From: UBA10210 sp964408425
GTDB lineage: Archaea > Micrarchaeota > Micrarchaeia > Norongarragalinales > Norongarragalinaceae
NCBI GenBank assembly: GCA_964408425.1
Contig: CAYOZI010000009.1
Span: 1-32,688 of the forward strand
Length of the DNA: 32,688 nt
Direction: 5' to 3'
A model generated the notes under the pieces. The model worked only from the letters and a program-made list of their open reading frames with translations, was not told where the DNA came from and made no database searches. Position numbers and translations under genes: made by a program. Below are positions 1 to 6,321 of the stretch, in pieces (positions within the stretch are counted from its first letter, which is position 1; every line of letters begins with the position of its first letter).

Positions 1-40
1 AATCCATAACGCTTTTACTTTAAGCCCGCGTGGTTTTTTT

Positions 41-1063
41 ATGCTTGCTTTGAAAGTTGAAAAAATTCTGGCGCAAAAAGCCAAGGAAGCTCTAGTGCAA
101 AACAACGCCATGGCTCCAGGCTTCAAAGCCAAACGAACAGGCAAATTCGTTTTCTTCCCGGCTTCGAAAAAAATCCCCTTGAAGTTCAAGCACGAGTTTG
201 TGGAAACGCGGTTGGAAAGCGTCGGGAAAATCAAGCCGCTGAGGGAATTGCTAGAGGAAATCCTTTCTGCGCGGGAGTTGGGCAAGCTCGTAGCTTCTTA
301 CGACCTAGTCGGAACAATAGGCTTGGTTGACGTACCGAAAAGCCTGCTGAAAAAAAAGAAGGTCATCGCAAAAATATTGCTGGAAAGCAACAAGCGGCTT
401 ACCACCGTGTTGAGGAAAGTCGGAAAGAGGAAAGGCGCTTTCCGCCTGAAGAAATACGAGTGGCTGGCAGGCAAAAAAACTTTCGAAACCGTCCACCGCG
501 AAAGCGGATGCTCGTTCAAAGTGAATTTGGCCAAAGAATACTTCTCCTCAAGGCTCGTTTCCGAGAGGGAGAGGATTGCGGCCAAGGCGAAAAACGGGGA
601 GAAGATTCTCGCTTTGTTCGCAGGAGTCGGCCCGTTTCCAATTGTTATCGCAAAACGAAAAAGCGTTTCGATAAACGCGGTCGAGCTCAACCCTCACGCT
701 GCAAGATTGATGGGGGAAAACGCGGTTTTGAACAAGCTTGAAAACAGGATACAACCGTTCCACGGCGATGCGAAAGTTTATGCGGAAAGATTCGGGGGTT
801 GGGCGGACAGGATTTTGATGACTTTGCCCTACGGAAGCGAGAAGTTTCTCGATGCTGTCGTGAAAAACGCGAAAAAGGGGTGTGTAATCCACTATTACAA
901 CTTAGGCGGGGAAAGGGAAGGGGTGTTTTCCAAGGCTTTGAAGCAGATAACCGCAGTTTGCAAAAAAAGGAAGCGAAAATTCAAGGTTTTGGAAAAACGG
1001 ATTGTGCTTCCCTACGCGCCCAGAGTATTCCAAATAGTCGTGGAATTCAAGCTGCTGAATTGA
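41..1063 (+). CDS. trm5: tRNA (guanine37-N1)-methyltransferase, Trm5 family
   Basis: Predicted to use S-adenosylmethionine to methylate N1 of G37, next to the anticodon, which prevents +1 frameshifting; in archaea this is also the entry to wyosine synthesis. The 340-residue length fits the compact archaeal Trm5b form. The middle holds the family block H-R-E-S-G followed by Y-F-S-S-R-L and S-E-R-E-R-I (about residues 152-180). The SAM-binding loop FAGVGPF is at 193-199, an acidic ribose-binding E is in AVELNPHA, and a TLPYGSEKFLDA segment sits where the family has an N-L-P motif, so the N is replaced by T here. The ATG at 41 fits the family N-terminus. It is convergent with the next gene. A Taw2/Trm5-like paralogue is the main alternative, but length and motif order favour Trm5. 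Confidence 0.88.
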   Translation: MLALKVEKILAQKAKEALVQNNAMAPGFKAKRTGKFVFFPASKKIPLKFKHEFVETRLESVGKIKPLRELLEEILSARELGKLVASYDLVGTIGLVDVPKSLLKKKKVIAKILLESNKRLTTVLRKVGKRKGAFRLKKYEWLAGKKTFETVHRESGCSFKVNLAKEYFSSRLVSERERIAAKAKNGEKILALFAGVGPFPIVIAKRKSVSINAVELNPHAARLMGENAVLNKLENRIQPFHGDAKVYAERFGGWADRILMTLPYGSEKFLDAVVKNAKKGCVIHYYNLGGEREGVFSKALKQITAVCKKRKRKFKVLEKRIVLPYAPRVFQIVVEFKLLN

Positions 1064-1079
1064 AAAACGAAAGAAAAAG

Positions 1080-1349
1080 CTATTTGCCGTTGATGAGGTT
1101 TATCAACGCGTCGATTCTCTTGTTCAAATAGTCCAGTTCGACCTTGTTTTTCGTCGACTCCTGCAAATCGCGTATTTCGCTTCGCAGGTTTTGCGCTTCG
1201 AACTCCAAGCCAGACGCTTTATCCCTAAGGTGCTTGAATATTCTCTTTTGTTCCTTGCCGAATTTGTAATAAGCTCTCGCCAAAAGCATTACGGTTATTC
1301 CCGCCGCCCCCAAGAGAGCGAATGAAAAAGCATCTAGCCCTTCGAGCAT
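1080..1349 (-). CDS. Small membrane-anchored coiled-coil protein
   Basis: An 89-residue protein of unknown function. Residues about 8-27 form one hydrophobic segment rich in A, L, I and V. A basic patch (YYKFGKEQKR) follows, then a long heptad-like charged helix to the C-terminus with regular L/I spacing and alternating K/E/D/R. This looks like a single-span anchor with a cytoplasmic coiled coil. It lies 20 nt downstream of a gene of the same architecture and size (1370-1645), so the two are probably co-transcribed and may form a heteromeric coiled coil. No catalytic motif is visible. The architecture resembles small scaffold or ESCRT/MotB-like adaptors only in outline, and no family is assigned. 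Confidence 0.7.
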   Translation of the reverse strand: MLEGLDAFSFALLGAAGITVMLLARAYYKFGKEQKRIFKHLRDKASGLEFEAQNLRSEIRDLQESTKNKVELDYLNKRIDALINLINGK

Positions 1350-1369
1350 TTTAGTTTCACTTCGAGAGA

Positions 1370-1645
1370 TTACGCGGCGGAGGCTTTTAGAGCCTTCAGT
1401 TCCTTTTCCGCACTGGAAATTTTTCCTTCCAAGTCCGAGAGGCTGGCGTGCGAAGCGTGTTTTTTCTTCAACGAATGGACGGTCTTTCGGGCTTCTCCCA
1501 AAGTCCTTCCAGCTTCATCCAGCCTATTCTTGACTTTCTTGAATTCCTGCAAAGCCGCCTCGTGTTTCTGGTATATTTTGACGAGAGCGCCGCTTGAAAA
1601 AACCGTTATCAAGCCGAATGCGGCGTTTGCAACCAGTGGGTCCAT
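1370..1645 (-). CDS. Small membrane-anchored coiled-coil protein
   Basis: A 91-residue protein of unknown function with the same plan as its downstream neighbour: a short N-terminal hydrophobic segment (residues about 5-24), then a charged helical region with heptad-like spacing, ending in alternating E, K and L and a small A-rich tail. The two show little residue identity beyond architecture, so ancient duplication or convergent partners are both possible. The ATG at 1645 lies about 25 nt downstream of a TATA-like box (1662-1676, minus strand), implying a leaderless or nearly leaderless mRNA. That gives the pair its own promoter separate from the 5S rRNA gene just upstream. Confidence 0.7.
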   Translation of the reverse strand: MDPLVANAAFGLITVFSSGALVKIYQKHEAALQEFKKVKNRLDEAGRTLGEARKTVHSLKKKHASHASLSDLEGKISSAEKELKALKASAA

Positions 1646-1661
1646 AGGCGATTAACGGAAA

Positions 1662-1676
1662 AGCCGCTTAAAAATA
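1662..1676 (-). promoter_or_regulatory. TATA-like promoter for the coiled-coil pair
   Basis: Minus-strand AATATTTTTAAGC is centred about 25 nt upstream of the ATG at 1645. That is the spacing expected between an archaeal box A and a leaderless start. Assigned on position and composition only. Confidence 0.45.
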
Positions 1677-1685
1677 TTCTGGATG

Positions 1686-1696
1686 GGAAAAAAAGG
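1686..1696 (-). terminator. T-tract terminator after 5S rRNA
   Basis: On the minus strand the region about 30-40 nt past the 5S 3' end carries two T-rich runs, TTTTCC followed by seven T. Archaeal RNA polymerase commonly terminates at such oligo-T tracts without a hairpin. It would end the 5S transcript before the promoter of the coiled-coil genes. Confidence 0.5.
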
Positions 1697-1724
1697 AAAA
1701 GTTTCCAACTAACGGGAAAATTTA

Positions 1725-1840
1725 GTGGCAGCAGCAACGCGCTTTCCCGTCTTTCGACAGTACCGGCAGCATCGTAAGAGGGCTTGATTGCCGAGTTCGG
1801 AAAGAGATCGGATATTCCCCCTCTCCTGTGGCCGCTGACC
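1725..1840 (-). rRNA. rrf: 5S ribosomal RNA
   Basis: The minus strand reads as a complete 5S rRNA of about 116 nt. The hallmark loop-B region TTCCGAACTCGG followed by CAATCAAGCCC is present. The 5' segment CAGCGGC (1837-1831) pairs over 7 bp with the 3' segment GCTGCTG (1735-1729), closing helix I. A helix IV/V segment ending in GACGGGAAAGCGCG lies between. It is not next to 16S or 23S genes and is flanked by protein genes, so it is a free-standing 5S locus with its own TATA-like box 26 nt upstream. Exact ends are uncertain by a few nucleotides. Confidence 0.93.
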
Positions 1841-1861
1841 GAAAGAATACTGCTTCCGCTA

Positions 1862-1871
1862 GTTTAAAAGG
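1862..1871 (-). promoter_or_regulatory. TATA-like promoter of 5S rRNA
   Basis: Minus-strand CCTTTTAAAC is centred about 26 nt upstream of the 5S 5' end, the canonical box A spacing. It sits in the few bases between the stop codon of the PH-domain gene (1875) and the 5S gene, so the 5S is transcribed independently of that gene. Confidence 0.6.
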
Positions 1872-1874
1872 CTT

Positions 1875-2378
1875 TTACTCGCTTCCGGTCCTGACCGAGC
1901 TCTTCCTGCTTTTCTCGATCTGGCTCTTCAGGATTTCCGTTACGGCATCCGGTTCGACAAGCCCTTCGAAACTCACTTCCGGAAAAGGCTGGCCGCCTGT
2001 TCCCGCAGTCTGGATTCCAACGGTCGTAAAGCCCAAAACCTGGTCCAGCACGTCCTGGGTGTTGGGAAGGTTGGTTATCTTGAAGAAAGGCACTATGCTC
2101 TGTTTCTTCAGCAAAATCCCGCCCTTGAAGTAGGCGTTCTTGTCGGTAAGCCGGTACTCGTAAGTTTTCCACAAAAAGTAATTCCAGCCGGCAAACGCCA
2201 AAACCGGGAGTATGACGATGAGCAGGACGGGCGAGCCGCCGAACAAGAGTGGTGAGGAGAGGAAGAAGAATACTGCAAAGATCGCCAGCAACACGAAGGA
2301 TTTCAGGATGGTCCACTTCCAGATTATTTTTTTGGAAGGCTTCCCCTCCCACAATGTTTTCTCGCCACTGGAAACCAT
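1875..2378 (-). CDS. PH-domain (bPH2/YdbS-like) membrane protein
   Basis: A 167-residue membrane protein. Two adjacent hydrophobic segments (about residues 24-44 and 49-68) form a helical hairpin. They are followed by a Y-E-Y-R-L-T-D-K-N-A-Y-F-K-G-G-I pattern and the K-K-Q-S-I-V-P-F-F-K-I-T-N-L region, which match the bacterial/archaeal pleckstrin-homology fold family formerly DUF304. The tail ends in a charged helix. Family members sit in the membrane with the PH domain at the surface; a specific function is not established. An AT-rich segment (about 2395-2405, minus strand) roughly 23 nt upstream of the ATG could be its promoter. Confidence 0.75.
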   Translation of the reverse strand: MVSSGEKTLWEGKPSKKIIWKWTILKSFVLLAIFAVFFFLSSPLLFGGSPVLLIVILPVLAFAGWNYFLWKTYEYRLTDKNAYFKGGILLKKQSIVPFFKITNLPNTQDVLDQVLGFTTVGIQTAGTGGQPFPEVSFEGLVEPDAVTEILKSQIEKSRKSSVRTGSE

Positions 2379-2430
2379 TTATGTATACCCCCCATATTTT
2401 CAAACCAGCATTCCCGGCTAGAAAAAGGAT

Positions 2431-2772
2431 TTACTGCGGCACGGCCTTCTTTATGAACCGTCTCAAAAGCTTCACTGCAGCCTTGATGCTCCTCGCGATC
2501 TGAGCCTCGCTCTTCGCGCCGCTGCATATGACCTTGCCGTTCTTGAAAAGCAATAGCGTCGTGCCTATGTCCTTCAGCCTCATGATGGCTCCCGGAAACT
2601 GCTCCGGCTCGTACTCGACGTTGTCAACTTCCATGGCGATGTTGAACAGATCCAGTTCAACCTTCAGGTTGGCCGAGGCGACTATGTTCTCCACTTTGAA
2701 GCTCTCGTCTACCTTCAGCCTCTTTCCGCCTCCGGACGAAGAGGATTTAGAACGCTTTTTCACGCTTACCAC
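2431..2772 (-). CDS. tbp: Single-repeat TATA-box-binding protein
   Basis: This is TBP, the factor that bends promoter DNA at box A and recruits TFB, but only 113 residues long. Archaeal TBPs are normally about 180-200 residues and contain two copies of the saddle repeat; here there is one. Residues 25-34 read FKVENIVASA, 54-66 YEPEQFPGAIMRL and 80-90 KVICSGAKSEA, all diagnostic. Both intercalating phenylalanines of a repeat are present (F59 in EQFPG, F76 in LLLFKNGK). Residues 1-24 are a Ser/Lys/Gly-rich basic extension and the C-terminus is basic (RRFIKKAV). The start is GTG at 2772. The downstream bases before 2378 encode no second repeat in any frame, so truncation by frameshift is unlikely. 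It diverges from the eL21 operon. Confidence 0.9.
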   Translation of the reverse strand: MVSVKKRSKSSSSGGGKRLKVDESFKVENIVASANLKVELDLFNIAMEVDNVEYEPEQFPGAIMRLKDIGTTLLLFKNGKVICSGAKSEAQIARSIKAAVKLLRRFIKKAVPQ

Positions 2773-2807
2773 CGTTTGTTTTTTGAAAGCGACGCGACCC
2801 GAGGTCG

Positions 2808-2817
2808 TTTAAAAACC
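2808..2817 (-). promoter_or_regulatory. TATA-like box upstream of tbp
   Basis: Minus-strand GTTTTTAAAC lies about 40 nt upstream of the GTG start of the TBP gene, allowing a short leader of about 15 nt. A second AT-rich element (2841-2851) is nearby and may serve either direction. Confidence 0.4.
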
Positions 2818-2852
2818 CGCTTTAAAACCTTTTCCCTCCCGCCGTTTAAAAA

Positions 2853-2861
2853 GGTTTATAT
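2853..2861 (+). promoter_or_regulatory. TATA-like promoter of the eL21 operon
   Basis: GGTTTATAT is a good archaeal box A. It predicts transcription starting near 2880-2885 and thus a leader of roughly 95 nt before eL21, long for this compact genome. An overlapping GTTTAAAAA at 2844-2852 would start transcription about 10 nt earlier. Confidence 0.5.
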
Positions 2862-2870
2862 TGCACTTTC

Positions 2871-2976
2871 CTCCACTCTCTTTTTGGTCGAGTGGGGCTT
2901 CCGGCAAGCATAGTCTTTAGCCGTTTGCCTATCTGAAAGTTTCTAAGACCGAGTGGAGAAAAGGGGTGTTTTTGGA
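2871..2976 (+). promoter_or_regulatory. Structured leader of the eL21-rpo4 operon
   Basis: The leader holds two near-identical segments, GGTCGAGTGGGG (2886-2897) and GACCGAGTGGAG (2947-2958). CTCCACTC at 2871-2878 is the exact complement of GAGTGGAG (2951-2958) and a 7/8 complement of GAGTGGGG (2890-2897), and GGTC (2886-2889) can pair with GACC (2947-2950). GGCAAG/TTTGCC (2903-2908, 2924-2929) adds a 6-bp hairpin. The 3' copy lies just before the AAAAGGGGTG Shine-Dalgarno region of eL21. Mutually exclusive pairings are possible on paper. Whether CTCCACTC is inside the transcript depends on the true start site. Confidence 0.35.
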
Positions 2977-3252
2977 ATGAAGAGATCGCACGGAGGCATT
3001 TCGAAACGCGGACGGAACGTAGGAGCGAGAAAAACGCCGATCAGCCGGCTGTTGAAACAGTTTGCCGCGGGAGAAAAGGTCATGCTGAGCTTCAACCCGT
3101 CCTTCATGAAAGGCAAACCTAATTCACTGCGCCTGAACAACAGGATCGGAGTGGTCATAGGAAAGCAGGGCGGCTCTTTCAAAGTAGAGTTCAAGGACGG
3201 AAACAAAACGAAAATGCTCGTCTTGGCGAACGTCCACCTGAAAAAAGTTTGA
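2977..3252 (+). CDS. rpl21e: 50S ribosomal protein eL21
   Basis: Ribosomal protein of the large subunit shared by archaea and eukaryotes. The 91-residue chain begins MKRSHGG, matching the family's conserved N-terminal R-S-H-G. It continues with basic residues, I-S-R-L-L-K-Q-F near residue 30, and an SH3-like core with G-V-V-I-G-K-Q-G-G-S-F-K-V-E-F (about 55-70). ATG 2977 is chosen over the in-frame GTG at 2953 because it gives the family N-terminus and sits about 9 nt behind the GGGGTG Shine-Dalgarno. First gene of eL21-rpo4-DUF655-ksgA, a conserved archaeal order. Confidence 0.93.
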   Translation: MKRSHGGISKRGRNVGARKTPISRLLKQFAAGEKVMLSFNPSFMKGKPNSLRLNNRIGVVIGKQGGSFKVEFKDGNKTKMLVLANVHLKKV

Positions 3253-3282
3253 TTTCAACAAGAAAACGGAGGTCGTTCTGTA

Positions 3283-3612
3283 ATGAAAATAATTTCCGAA
3301 AAAATACTGCTTTTTCCGGAAGCGCTGGAATTGGTGGAAAAAAGGCAGGCCGAAGGGACGGGAGAATTGGGGTACGAGCAGCAGAACACGCTGGAATACT
3401 TGAAAACTTTTTCCGAAATTACCCCGAAGAAAGCGAGGGAACTGGAGAAAGAACTTTCCGGAGCCGGCTTGGGCGAAAAGCAGGCTGCGCTCGTGTGCAA
3501 CCTATTGCCAAAAAGGGAGGATTTGCTCAAGCAAGTCCTTTCAGCTGACAAGACCGGCGAGATTTCCGAAGACAACATCAAGGAAATTTTAAAGATCGTA
3601 AAGAAATACTGA
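3283..3612 (+). CDS. rpo4: DNA-directed RNA polymerase subunit Rpo4 (RpoF)
   Basis: Archaeal counterpart of eukaryotic Rpb4. With Rpo7 it forms the stalk of RNA polymerase that aids open-complex formation and transcript binding. The 109-residue helical protein shows the family pattern L-P-E-A-L-E-L-V-E (here F-P-E-A-L-E-L-V-E-K-R), a central helix with E-Y-L-K-T-F, and a C-terminal HRDC-like segment with L-P-K-R-E-D-L and I-K-E-I-L-K-I-V-K-K-Y. A textbook Shine-Dalgarno GGAGGT (3268-3273) is 9 nt before the ATG. Second gene of the eL21 operon. Confidence 0.9.
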   Translation: MKIISEKILLFPEALELVEKRQAEGTGELGYEQQNTLEYLKTFSEITPKKARELEKELSGAGLGEKQAALVCNLLPKREDLLKQVLSADKTGEISEDNIKEILKIVKKY

Positions 3613-3658
3613 TCTGGGCGTCAACGGGATAACGGGCAGAAACAGGTGGGAAACGGTC

Positions 3659-4231
3659 ATGTTGAGGAAAGAGGATTTCGCGGTGGTACTGGATTTTCTG
3701 CCTCACGGCAAGGCCGGAGAGGCGAAAAAAGAACCGGTAGCGCAAGCGATCGGAGAATCGTTCTTCACTCTCTTGGAGCTCGTGATAAAACCCGGCATCC
3801 ACGTTTCAATCGGGGAACGGCTGTACATAGGGAAGGAAGCGAGGGACAAGGTCGACCACATTCAAGGCAGGATTTTGTACGGGGATTTGACGAGCTCAGC
3901 CCAAAACGAGGCTGAAAGGAAAGTGAGGGAAATAATCACCGCACGCGAATCGGAATTCGTGAATTTCATGAACACCGCGGGCTCGATCAACATCCGCTCT
4001 CACACGATCGAACACCTTCCGTCAATCGGGAAAAAGCACTTGCAGACCATCCTCGACGAACGCACCAGAAAACAGTTCGAGTCGTTCGACGACTTGCAAA
4101 AGCGCGTTCCCCACTTGGGAAACCCGGTTGAAATATTCGCCAACCGCGTGATTCTCGAGCTGAAAGGAAGCGAGAAGTACTACTTGTTCGTAAAACGCCC
4201 GCCTTCCGAAGACCGGGAAAGGCGCTGGTAA
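3659..4231 (+). CDS. DUF655 family HhH RNA/DNA-binding protein
   Basis: A 190-residue member of the archaeal DUF655 family, nearly always found between rpo4 and ksgA. The N-terminal half is an OB-like region (D-F-A-V-V-L-D-F-L-P-H-G near residues 6-17, later V-S-I-G-E-R-L-Y-I-G). The C-terminal half is helical, with a helix-hairpin-helix element (H-T-I-E-H-L-P-S-I-G-K-K-H around 115-127) and then R-V-P-H-L-G-N-P. The fold and operon position suggest binding of nucleic acid, probably rRNA, alongside KsgA; the exact role is not established. AGGTGGG precedes the ATG at Shine-Dalgarno distance. Confidence 0.85.
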   Translation: MLRKEDFAVVLDFLPHGKAGEAKKEPVAQAIGESFFTLLELVIKPGIHVSIGERLYIGKEARDKVDHIQGRILYGDLTSSAQNEAERKVREIITARESEFVNFMNTAGSINIRSHTIEHLPSIGKKHLQTILDERTRKQFESFDDLQKRVPHLGNPVEIFANRVILELKGSEKYYLFVKRPPSEDRERRW

Positions 4232-4248
4232 ACCTATTCAGGTGGTGC

Positions 4249-5013
4249 ATGCCCGTGAAAAAAGGCTTGAGCCAAGTTTTCCTATTGGATCGGGACGCGA
4301 TATCGAAGATAGCTTCCGCCATTCCAGTACGCGGAAAAACGGTTTTGGAAATAGGCGCCGGGGAAGGCGTGCTCACGAAACAACTCGCTTCCGAAGTGGG
4401 CTCGAAGGGAAAAGTCGTGGCTTTGGAAGTGGATCGGAGCTTGGCTCCGAAACTCAACGCCAATCTGAAGGGAGTGAAGAACGTTGAAGTAAACTTCGCA
4501 GACGCGTTGAAGTTCGACTTGTCGGGATTCAAAATAATTTTCGGGAATCTGCCTTACCACATTTCCTCGCCTTTATTGTTCAAAATACTCGATTCGAATT
4601 TTTCTAAATCGGTATTGTGCCTGCAAAAGGAATTCGCCGAACGACTTCTGGCAAAGCCGGGCAGCGGGGAATACTCGAGATTAAGCGTAATGGCTCAAAA
4701 CGCGGCAGACGCGAAAATACTTTTTGAAATACCGCGTTTTTCGTTCGTGCCCATTCCGGAAGTCGATTCAACGGTAGTATTGCTCGAAGCGAGGAAAAAA
4801 CGGGTTTTGGACGAAAAGCTCGTGAACGCCCTGTTCCAGCACAAAAACCAAAGCGTGAAAAAAGCGCTGCTGCATTCGCGCAGGCTTTTCGGGCTGAGCA
4901 AGGAGAAAGCGAAAATCCTTGCCGGAAACTTTCCCCTCTCGAAAGAAAAAGTGAGAAACCTTGCTATTGCGGAACTGGAAGCGCTGTCTAAAGATTTCAA
5001 GCGGTTATTGTAA
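4249..5013 (+). CDS. ksgA: 16S rRNA dimethyladenosine transferase KsgA/Dim1
   Basis: Dimethylates two adjacent adenosines in the 3' hairpin of 16S rRNA during small-subunit maturation, using SAM. The 254-residue chain has the family N-terminus G-L-S-Q-V-F-L-L-D (usually G-Q-N/H-F-L), SAM motif I E-I-G-A-G-E-G at about 34-40, acidic loop A-L-E-V-D at 58-62, and the catalytic N-L-P-Y-H at 100-104. An R-Y-S-R-L-S-V-type segment follows (here Y-S-R-L-S-V-M). GGTGGT is only 2 nt from ATG 4249 but 8 nt from an in-frame GTG at 4255, so the true start may be two codons later. The last 17 nt overlap the convergent lipoprotein gene. Confidence 0.92.
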   Translation: MPVKKGLSQVFLLDRDAISKIASAIPVRGKTVLEIGAGEGVLTKQLASEVGSKGKVVALEVDRSLAPKLNANLKGVKNVEVNFADALKFDLSGFKIIFGNLPYHISSPLLFKILDSNFSKSVLCLQKEFAERLLAKPGSGEYSRLSVMAQNAADAKILFEIPRFSFVPIPEVDSTVVLLEARKKRVLDEKLVNALFQHKNQSVKKALLHSRRLFGLSKEKAKILAGNFPLSKEKVRNLAIAELEALSKDFKRLL

Positions 5014-5838
5014 GCGTGATTGCAACCCCTTCTTGCGTGTCCTTCTCTTTCACGGTCAAATCGAAAGTCTGAGTGCTGGCGTTGAGGGAAGCGGCGTTTA
5101 CGGTAAGAGTGAATTGCTTCGACTCGCCTGCGTTTATNNNNNNNNNNAAAAGGTTACCGTAGCAAAGCTTTTGCTTGAAGTGCAGGTTATCGACTCTAGC
5201 TTCAAGCTTCCGGCGTTGGAAATTGTGTAGTTCTTGGTGGTCGTATTGCTCACGCTTTTAACTATTGAAATGGAATCCACCTGCGGCTCCAACTGCATTG
5301 TTTTTGAATAAGCGGGATTGACGTTCACGAAAACCGACGTGGCACAGGAAACTTTCTCGCTGGAAACCTCAGCGCTGGCCGTATACGGCGTTTGCCTTCC
5401 AAGCGCATAGGGGTAATCGCAGTTCCTGAAGAAAGAATCCCTATGCCTATCTGCGCTCAGCCCCTTGTCCGTGGAATTGCATTTGAGCGTGGCGTTCTGC
5501 ACGGAATCGGGAAGGTTGTAAAAACGCGCCGTTAAAACGGACCTGAACGGGCCTACTTCAACCGAAGGAACGGCCAACAGCGTGCACTGCACTTGCGGCT
5601 TCACCTCCGCGGTTGGTTCGGCAGTAGGTTCCGGAGTAGCCGTAGGTTCTGCTGTCGGAGTGGCGTTCGCTTCAACCGTTTCGTTAGCCGGAACGGAGGG
5701 TATAGGCGCTGGCGTAGAAGACGGGAGGGGGGTTGGAAATATTTCTTGAGCAACGCAGCCGGAAAGAAAAACGGCAAGCCCCACGAAAACGCAGGATAAT
5801 GCTATGCTCAAGATATGACGTTCACTATCTTTTCGCAA
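4997..5838 (-). CDS. Secreted lipoprotein with four-Cys domain, interrupted by an assembly gap
   Basis: Last gene of the minus-strand surface operon. Reading from TTG 5838 gives M-R-K-D then a hydrophobic stretch ending V-F-L-S-G-C, a lipobox. A Pro/Thr/Ala/Glu-rich linker follows, then a domain shared with the upstream gene (R-F-Y-N-L-P-D-S-V-Q-N-A-T-L-K-C, then N-C-D-Y and V-S-C-A). A second beta-rich domain comes last. After the N run the frame I-N-A-G-E-S-K-Q-F-T-L-T-V continues to TGA at 4999-4997, so the gene is intact apart from the gap; the missing length must be 2 modulo 3 (or -1). TTG 5838 has GGTGG about 8 nt upstream and a positively charged n-region; TTG 5811 and ATG 5895 are alternatives. 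Function unknown. Confidence 0.72.
5138..5147. other. Assembly gap (10 N) inside a lipoprotein gene
   Basis: Ten N of placeholder length. Coding evidence on the minus strand exists on both sides in different frames, so ten is not the true length. Confidence 0.97.
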
Positions 5839-6311
5839 GAGGCACCACCCGCCGTTGCCGTGAAAATCACGTTGCCCGGAAACTTGTAAACGCACGTTTT
5901 TGGAACGTTAATGCCTGAAGTTTTTTTCTTTATCAACTCCGAAGATGGCGTTTCGCCGGTGTTGCACTTGACGTTCGCATACTGCACGCTGTCTGGAAGG
6001 TTTTGGAAATTAACCACGAACGTGGCGTCCGCATTCATTTTGAACGTGTTCACATCCCCTGCGGTGTAAACCGTGCATGATGCTGCGGAAGCGGAGGAAC
6101 TCGGAGTTGCAGTTGGCGTTGAACCGGGGATAGTGGGCGCGATGGTCGGAGTCGGGGTTGAAGATGAAACAGTCGGCAAAATCACGCCTCCGTTTCCTGC
6201 TGATGGGATGATAGAAGCGGTCGGCACCGCACCAACGGCTATCTCCTTTTCCTGCAAACACCCGGCAATAACCAGCGCGAAAAAGAAAAGCGCGAAAAAC
6301 CAGATTTTCAT
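5808..6311 (-). CDS. Secreted lipoprotein with four-Cys domain
   Basis: A 167-residue surface lipoprotein. The N-terminus M-K-I-W-F-F-A-L is followed by a hydrophobic core ending L-V-I-A-G-C, a lipobox that places the lipidated Cys near residue 18. A Pro/Thr/Ser-rich linker follows to about residue 75. The remaining domain carries F-Q-N-L-P-D-S-V-Q-Y-A-N-V-K-C, then T-C-V-Y and A-S-C-E-K. It is homologous to the domain in the next gene, with four matching cysteines that could form two disulfides. ATG 6311 is preferred over TTG 6320 because GGGTGA lies about 8 nt before it. The stop overlaps the start region of the next gene. Function unknown. Confidence 0.75.
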   Translation of the reverse strand: MKIWFFALFFFALVIAGCLQEKEIAVGAVPTASIIPSAGNGGVILPTVSSSTPTPTIAPTIPGSTPTATPSSSASAASCTVYTAGDVNTFKMNADATFVVNFQNLPDSVQYANVKCNTGETPSSELIKKKTSGINVPKTCVYKFPGNVIFTATAGGASCEKIVNVIS

Positions 6312-6321
6312 TTTCTTCAAT

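Noticed and set aside
2379..2430. Second TBP repeat lost by frameshift just after the tbp stop
   Set aside because: Only about 50 bases separate tbp from the PH-domain gene, and none of the frames there or in the PH gene resembles a TBP repeat.
5134..5895. Lipoprotein gene as a pseudogene
   Set aside because: The frame change coincides exactly with the N run. Coding quality is good on both sides, so an assembly artefact is more likely.
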